NCBI GenBank assembly: GCA_013214845.1
Contig: JABSQC010000021.1
Location: 1 to 8,566, forward strand
Direction of reading: 5' to 3'
DNA length: 8,566 nucleotides
DNA from: Mycoplasmataceae bacterium
Lineage (GTDB): Bacteria; Bacillota_I; Bacilli_A; Mycoplasmatales; Hepatoplasmataceae
Each line of letters begins with the position of its first letter. Position 1 is the first letter of the stretch. Below, piece by piece: positions 1-5,969 of the stretch. The position numbers were made by a program, and so were the translations under genes. The notes below the pieces were generated by a model. It saw nothing but the letters and a program-made list of their open reading frames with translations. It made no database searches and was not told the origin of the DNA.

Positions 1-705
1 AGTTTGCGAATTTTTTTCTTGACCAAATAAACTCACTCTTCCACCTTTTACTTGTTTAGCAGCGTGGATCAATAAGGAACCTGACCCACAAGTAGGATCA
101 TAAATGCTGTCATGCTCATTTGGTTTAACTAATTTAGCAAGTAGTTCAGAAACTTGTGAAGGTGTATAAAATTCACCTCCTTTCTTTCCAGCTCCAGCTG
201 CAAATAAGCCAATAAGATATTGATAAACATCACCTAATAAATCACTATTAATATTTTCCTTATTAAATTTCATATCTCTACTATTAAAAATAGTAAGTAG
301 TTGCTTTAGTAATTTATTTCTCTCATATGTCTCTCCCAGCTTAGTGCTACTATTAAAATCGACATCTTGAATAGTCCCCTTGTATATTCTGGTGTAATTA
401 GAGATATTAGTTAAAGCATCATTAATTAATGTTCCTAAGTTATCATCTTCTTTATGATCATATATATAACCTATATGTAATTCTTCAGGAAGATAGTACT
501 TATTTTTTCTAATAATATATTCCTTATCAGAATCTTTTGTACTATTATCTTCAAGAATTTTATTCCTCTCAACATCAGAAAGATCACTTATATATTTTCA
601 AAAAAGTAAAGTTAATATATAGTCTTTATAACTTGCTGGGTCTACTGCACCTCTAAGTTTATTTGCAGAATCTCATATATGATTCTTAAGTTCGTCAAAT
701 GTCAT
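1..705 (-). CDS. hsdM: Type I restriction-modification system, modification (methyltransferase) subunit HsdM, N-terminal part; cut by left window edge
   Basis: HsdM uses S-adenosylmethionine to methylate adenine at sites chosen by an HsdS partner, and with HsdR it forms the restriction complex in the cytoplasm. The visible 235 residues carry the family's N-terminal helical region (W11, LRG at 17-19, then LLFWKYISD at 33-41), the GGEFYTP block at 176-182 that precedes the catalytic fold, and the SAM-binding motif I DPTCGSGSLL at 203-212, followed by FGQEKN at 227-232. The catalytic NPPY/NPPF motif would lie past residue 235 and is not visible. Family members usually run to roughly 500 residues, so about half is missing. 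W11 and W36 are both TGA codons. The start ATG (705-703) is the first in frame after a TAA at 717-715. There is no Shine-Dalgarno sequence; a TATAAT sits 8 nt upstream. HsdS and HsdR are not in the window. The family call is secure; the specificity cannot be read from here. Confidence 0.95.
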
Positions 706-713
706 ACTATTTA

Positions 714-719
714 ATTATA
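714..719 (-). promoter_or_regulatory. -10 box of the hsdM promoter (TATAAT), giving a near-leaderless transcript
   Basis: A perfect TATAAT reads on the minus strand at 719-714, with 8 nt between it and the hsdM ATG. At usual promoter geometry transcription would begin near 707, leaving about two bases before the ATG, which fits the absence of any Shine-Dalgarno sequence. No convincing -35 hexamer is present at 17-nt spacing (TTTCTA). The box lies downstream of the terminator of the preceding gene, so hsdM should have its own transcript. Position and motif are seen; promoter activity is inferred. Confidence 0.65.
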
Positions 720-726
720 AATGTAT

Positions 727-749
727 GTTAGTTTTGTAGAAAAACTAAC
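727..749. repeat. Perfect 9-bp inverted repeat just upstream of the hsdM -10 box
   Basis: GTTAGTTTT (727-735) and AAAACTAAC (741-749) are exact reverse complements separated by a 5-base spacer, GTAGA. If hsdM transcription starts near 707, the repeat spans about -20 to -42, where a bound regulator would block RNA polymerase. It could be an operator, or a hairpin in any read-through transcript from gene A. It is unlike the nearby terminator because no T-run follows it. The symmetry is seen; a role is inferred. Confidence 0.5.
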
Positions 750-776
750 TAAGAATATAAATTGTTAATATAAAAT

Positions 777-804
777 AAAAACACTTTTATTAAAAAGTGT
801 TTTT
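777..804 (-). terminator. Rho-independent terminator of permease gene A
   Basis: AAAAACACTTTT (777-788) and AAAAGTGTTTTT (793-804) form a perfect 12-bp stem with a 4-base loop, starting 10 bp after the TAA stop of gene A. Read on the minus strand the stem runs into a T-rich tail (TTTTTATTTTATATT). The stem is A/T-rich with only two C and two G in each pair of arms, as is usual in very AT-rich genomes. The same 16-bp word, TAAAATAAAAACACTT, occurs in the terminator of the paralogue at 5920-5935. Confidence 0.85.
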
Positions 805-813
805 ATAAATTTT

Positions 814-3800
814 TTAGTTAATAGATTCTCTATCTATCTTTGTTGTGTTGTAGTTGTAAATGTTATAAGCAAATGTACCTATTAATATAAGAGCAATAAT
901 TACAGACAATGCAATTATGGCTACTGATGATAAAAAGATTGAAATTGGGAAAGATCCTAATACAAATCCTAATCCTCCTGATATTAGTGTTAGAGCATAA
1001 CCAGAAATTAGAAAGGCTATTAGTATGGAAAGTGCATAAACTATTATATTGTATGAATTAGATATAAATACAGATTTCGAACTTCATCCAATAGATTTAA
1101 GTATGTTAATTTCTTCCTTAGAACCTTTTGCATACATACTTAGCATTATTAGCATAAGAGCAACAGATAGAATTAATCCTAATATAAGTAAAGAGTTAAT
1201 TAGTTGTTGTTTACTTTCTAAAGTTGGAGCAGTTATTTTGTAAAGCAATGATTCGATAGATATTCCGATATTTTCAGTTTTAAGGAATGTTGTTGATATC
1301 ATCTCTTCATAACTTCCACTAAATGCTTGTATATTGGCTAGTAAATCAATACTTAGTAATCTTCCAATTAAAGCTTTTGCATCTGATCTGCTAGCCATAG
1401 ATTGAGCATTAAATATTTTCATTAATCTAGGAGTTCTTGGTGGAGTATAAGTAATTCCATTTTGATAATCATAAATACTAATATAAAATTCATTTACAAA
1501 ACTTGGATCAGACACCATTCTTTTTGTCAATATCTGATCTATTAAAATTCCTTCAATTTTTCCTAAAGCACTATCTGAATTGTTAGGATCATGTGTATTT
1601 GATAAGGTATAAGGAAGATTTTCACCTATTTTATCCCCTTCAACAACATAAGGCAATTTATATACATTAGGTTCAATATCTTTCATTGCATAGTACATAT
1701 AGTCGTTATATCAATCAATAATTTGATTTTGGAATATAACTCCATCAGATGTAAATTCATTCTTTTTAGGATTTCTTAAACCAGTATGAACAAGTTCGCT
1801 ATTTGGTTTTGTACCATCACCAGGAATAGTAAAGCTATTAAAGTTCAATGAGTTAATTGCTAAAATAATGCTTCCTATATTGTTGAAAGAAATGCTATCG
1901 ACTTGACTTATTGCATATACTAGCTTATTAATGATTTCATAGTTGTCATTTGAAATAATTTTGTCTGAATTATTAATGTCAAATTGGTAATTAGATGAAG
2001 CAGTTTGCCCTTGTGTTAATTCAAGTAAATTAAATGATAGTGTTTCGCTAAATAAGTTTGAATTGTTGTATGCGCCAGTAGCATCTTTTTCCTTAACTCT
2101 AATACCTACTGATAGAGTGCTAAATGAATCACCTATTCCTTCAGACTTAGATATTGCTCCACCTTTAGACTCACTAGTAAATGATCTAGTAAGCATATTT
2201 CCACTATTTGCATTTACAGGTAAGTCACCAGTTGTCTCCAATTTACCAGTTGCTAAATCAAATGATTGATTATTTACAAAATCAGGGTCATTAATAGGTA
2301 TTAAAGAACCGAAATAAGAAACTGGAACGTTTACACTATCGTATACATAAAATTCAGAATTAATTTCAAATGAAGTAGCATCTGGAGCAAATATATCTTT
2401 CCCATGACTAGAGAAATCCATACCTTTAAAAGAGTCACCTACAGAAAGACTTCCTGTAGTATTTGGTATTAGTATAGGAATCCTTCCGTCACTCTTATTA
2501 ACTTCATCCAAATAAGCATTGTAATCAAACCCTGGATTAACTTCAGACATATTTACATAACTATTCATATCATATGAATCAATAAGTGCTACAGTTCCTA
2601 AACTTGCGTATGTTCCAGTTCTAGAATCATATATGCAGTTTTGTGTCAATGGATCAAATGGTAAGTAAAATGCGTCATCTGTTGGCTTTACATCAACTTC
2701 TCCAGCATAAGTACAATATTTAGTTGAACTAGCAAACGAACTAATCGAATCTGTACCAGGTAAATAATGGTTTCCAGTACCAGTAGCAAATTCTTTGCTA
2801 AATGTCACAAATGTATATGTAGATGATTCGTACATATTATTCTTAGAATCTTTATATGTAAAACTATATGAATATGATGTCTCTGGGTCTAGATTATCAA
2901 AAGTAACAGTTACTTTTTCATTAGTTTTATCATCAATTCAGTTTGAACCACTAGTAGAATCATAGATATCGTTACCAAAATTTACATGATCTAATTCAAC
3001 TCCACTTGCTAGAGCACTAGAGTAATCAATATTTAATTTGTATTGACTATATGAATAAGAAACTAATGATAAACTAAATAAATCTTCGTAATTAACAGAA
3101 GGTACTCCAGGGTTTGACCCAGAACTTCCTGAACTTCCTGAACTTCCTGAACTTCCTGAATTATCACTACCAGTGTTTGGGTTTTTATCTGGAACTACTA
3201 CATTATCTTCAGGTTTTGGTGTGACTTGTGATGTATCTACTTTTTCTTCAATATATGGTTCAAAGGGATCAAATTCAGTAGAGCTGACTTCTGATATTAT
3301 TCTAAGGCTTATTTGACTACCATCAGAAACATCGAATCCAAGAGATAAATATTTATTATTTGTTTCATGTATACCAAGTGTTGAAAGTTTGTTATTATAA
3401 TCTAAAGACTTTGTGTCAATTGATTTTCAATCTGGATTAGAGTTAAATTGATCATTGGCGAATCTAATTAAATCATCTAAGTATGCCAATTCATCAACTA
3501 AGAAAAGCTGATGTCCGTTGTATTCAATTTTTTCTAAAGTAGCTTTTACTTGAGAAATCAATAAATCATATTCAATAGGTGTAAATAAGTCTACTTTTTT
3601 ATTTGTATCTATATTAAGGTTAACTACTTGAAAATCGCTATTAGGACTTCCATTTTCATCAAATACCTCACTATATTCATAAGTATTTTTCTGAAATTTA
3701 GTGTTATTGACAGATGCAAAGTTAATCCCCATTTGAGAACTTATTGATTCAACAGTTGAACTAGTTAAATCACTAGCTGAAAATGAAAGTAATAAAAATA

Positions 3801-5877
3801 CTGAAAAAGAAGAAACAATAAGAACCATAGTGAATGATCTAAATAAATTATTAGAAATATTCTTTAAAAAATATGAATTCATAAAAGAATAATTAGATAA
3901 ACTTGTTTTATCAAGAGCTCTTCCAACTAAACTTGGTTTAGATGTCTTTACTCCTTTCATAAGCTTAAGAGAGTTAGGTCTTGTTAATCAGTATGTAAAT
4001 ATTATTGAAAAAAGCAACAGCAACATTGAAGGTAAAAATATTAAAGTATAAAAACTATTTAAAGAAAGTCCAAACATAGGAATTGTAGTAGTTAGAGATT
4101 GATTGGCTAAGTTAGATCAAAGTACAGAAAATGCTGGTATGAAAGCCATACTAACTAATAAGGAAATTAATATTGTAATAAATATTGAGAAATTAATTCC
4201 AATTACAATTGATGTTACGTCAAAACCTTGTGATTTTAGAACACCTATTTTTTTTCTAAAATAGGAACATATTTTATAGACAATAAAAATTGAGACTAAA
4301 GTTGTTATTATAAGCAATGTAATCAAAACAGTTGTTGATAATGAATTAAAGAAATCTGATTGTTGCTTAACATGAGTTATTTCAACATATTCCATTAAAT
4401 ATGCTGCTCTGTCAGTTGTCGGAATTATTCTTTCTTCAGCCATGTCATCTTTAATAGATAAACTAAGATAATCATTAAATTGGTTTATTATATAATCTAA
4501 TCTACGTCATCCATACACATAATAAGGTCCGCCTGAAAATCCAATACCAAAATCAGAGTGATGTGAGTCATATTTGTATGAATCGTCATACATTGGATTG
4601 TATGAAACATCAAAAGCTCTTGGATCATCATATATCCCTTTTTCATAAGCATCAATTAAATTAATATCTGAAACGTTCAGAGTGTAATCAAATAAGCTTT
4701 TATTTACATTTGTTGTAATATTTCCCTCAGAATCTATTGTGTAATCATTTCTAGAAATTTCATCATTTGTGTAAATTTTCTTAGCAATATTAGTGAAAGT
4801 TTCAGCAGTTACGAATCCTACCAAAAGATTGCTGTCGCCAGGACTTGTGTCTAAAGTGTAAGATTGTCCATCAGGATTAAAAAACATGTCATCAACAAAA
4901 AGATACTCAGGGTTTCATCCAAAGCCTGCAACATCTATTTTATATGTGTCTGTCTTTGTTTTTGTTTTTGATGAAAGGTTAAGTGTGTCATTTATTCTAA
5001 TACCTAATTTTTTAGATAATCCTTCAACCATATAAATTTTATTTTCTTCAAAATCATTTATGTCCCCTCCATCACTCATAAAGAAGTTATTAATGTAGTA
5101 AAATTCATCATTCATTACAAATGAATTATTTTCATTTGCATTAGGCAATGCTGAAATTTGTAAGTTATAACTTTTTCCATTTATTGAAACATTAACATTC
5201 ATCTTTGCTTCAATCATAAAAAATAGTGAGACATTATCTTTTGCTTCTTGAAAGTCAGGACTTGGGTCTCCATTGTACTGATCAAAAATATAGTATTGAC
5301 AATATAAATATTCATTTCCAGGTATTCCAGCAAATGGGTATGCATTTAAAAACTCTTCGAAATCTTTTGTATAAATTGAGCCTGGATTTGTTCTAATTGG
5401 TGAGTGTTCATCTATTGAACCATAATCTCAAATAAGAGAATTACATCATGCGGCATTATCTTTTAAGTTGCTTGGTGTATTATCATCTAATGGATTTCCA
5501 TTTCAATAATATGTATCATCAATACTACCATTTCAAGTTTTTACATCATTATCTAATGAATTTGAAGTACTTTGCTTCTCAACTTTTGGATAGAGATTAT
5601 CCATATCAAATTGAGAAAAAGGAGCAGCACCTTTTGTTGTTGCTATATACATGGAATCTGAAATTGCTTCAGATGTAGAAAAAGTTGACGATGTTACTGA
5701 GAGTGACATAGATAAAAATAAGAAAAATGAAAAGAATAAAAAAAAGTTTTTTTTGGAAAAATTAAAAGAAGCTTTTGATATTAGCTTAATTTTTGAATAA
5801 TTTTTAAGTATCAATAAAAGCAATACAAATGCTAGTATTGAAACTATAACAATAGTTGATATTAAAAATGAACTCAT
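814..5877 (-). CDS. Giant FtsX/MacB-type ABC transporter permease, complete (gene A, 1687 aa)
   Basis: With TGA read as Trp, one open frame of 1687 residues runs from ATG 5877 to TAA 816-814. Twelve tryptophans are all TGA, the first being W115 and the last W1598. The start is firm because the codon before it is TAA. Hydrophobic segments suggest nine helices: about 4-24, 45-62, 515-534, 558-582, 608-633, 682-702, 1561-1582, 1610-1633 and 1645-1670. Leaving out the first, this is two FtsX modules, each helix / extracellular domain / three helices, with extracellular parts at about 63-514 and 703-1560. FtsX-type coupling loops follow TM3 (IGVLKSQGF, 544-552) and TM7 (EINILKSIGW, 1589-1598). The Lys-rich stretches 25-43 and 634-681 fit the cytoplasmic side. 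The second ectodomain holds a Ser/Gly linker, a fibronectin-III-like segment at about 930-1027 and a cysteine pair, C1055/C1081. It resembles the giant mycoplasma permeases of the MG468 type. No ATPase is adjacent. Lipid, lipoprotein or peptide export, or force transmission across the membrane, are all possible; the cargo is unknown. The fold class is well supported, the function is not. Confidence 0.9.
2797..3090 (-). other. Fibronectin-III-like segment in the second ectodomain of permease A (about residues 930-1027)
   Basis: After the flexible linker the chain reads as alternating beta strands, with the pattern VTVTFDNLDPETSYSYSF followed by a turn (KDSKNN) and the closing strand SSTYTFVTF. 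A hydrophobic strand, then L-x-P-x-T-x-Y, then a last strand ending T-F-x-T is the typical E-F-G strand signature of fibronectin III domains. The same pattern is kept in gene B. Domain identity rests on pattern recognition only; a generic Ig-like fold is an alternative. Confidence 0.5.
3122..3160 (-). repeat. Four perfect 9-bp tandem repeats coding a Ser-Ser-Gly linker in permease A
   Basis: GAACTTCCT is repeated exactly at 3122-3130, 3131-3139, 3140-3148 and 3149-3157, and a partial unit follows to 3160. On the coding strand this gives (Ser-Ser-Gly)n at about residues 908-919, inside a longer Pro/Asn/Gly/Ser-rich linker (887-926). The period is a multiple of three, so gain or loss of units would lengthen or shorten the linker without breaking the frame. 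The matching linker in gene B is Pro/Asn-rich and has no such repeat. Confidence 0.9.
5738..5754 (-). repeat. Back-to-back homopolymer tract (A8-C-T8 on the coding strand) near the start of permease A
   Basis: On the minus strand the sequence is eight A, one C, eight T, coding K42-K43-N44-F45-F46 and the first two bases of L47 at the beginning of the second membrane helix. A one-base slip in either run would shift the frame after about 45 residues and abolish the 1687-residue product. Eight-base runs are short for confident phase variation in so AT-rich a genome, so this is a possible, not demonstrated, switch. Confidence 0.6.
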
Positions 5878-5884
5878 TTAAACT

Positions 5885-5890
5885 ATTATA
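5885..5890 (-). promoter_or_regulatory. -10 box of the permease A promoter (TATAAT), giving a near-leaderless transcript
   Basis: TATAAT reads on the minus strand at 5890-5885, with 7 nt (AGTTTAA) before the ATG at 5877. Usual geometry puts the first transcribed base near 5878, one base before the ATG, and there is no Shine-Dalgarno sequence. No TTGACA-like -35 box is visible at 17-nt spacing (AATAAA). TG lies directly against the box, not at the one-base spacing of a classical extended -10. It sits downstream of the terminator of gene B, so A probably has its own transcript. Confidence 0.65.
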
Positions 5891-5926
5891 CATAAGAAAT
5901 GTATGTTTTTATTTTTTTGTAAAATA

Positions 5927-5954
5927 AAAACACTTAGTTATCTATAAGTGCTTT
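5927..5954 (-). terminator. Rho-independent terminator of permease gene B
   Basis: On the minus strand AAAGCACTTA (5954-5945) pairs with TAAGTGTTTT (5936-5927) over 10 bp, including one G-U pair, around an 8-base loop. A T-rich run (TTTTTATTTTA) follows. It begins 15 bp after the TAG stop of gene B. Its 3' arm and tail match those of the gene A terminator, as expected if gene plus terminator were duplicated together. Confidence 0.8.
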
Positions 5955-5969
5955 AATATAAATTAAATT

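Noticed and set aside
727..749. The inverted repeat as a second terminator for gene A
   Set aside because: On the minus strand the stem is followed by ATACATTTAT, not a T-run, and the strong terminator at 777-804 already lies upstream of it.
3427..3960. A separate gene beginning at the ATG at 3960
   Set aside because: It lies in the same frame as the fragments on both sides and is separated from them only by TGA codons (3990 upstream, 3429 downstream). It is the TM6 region of permease A.
814..5877. Permease A as a decayed pseudogene with many stops
   Set aside because: All interruptions are TGA. There is no in-frame TAA or TAG and no frameshift over 1687 codons, and the paralogue B supports the continuous reading.
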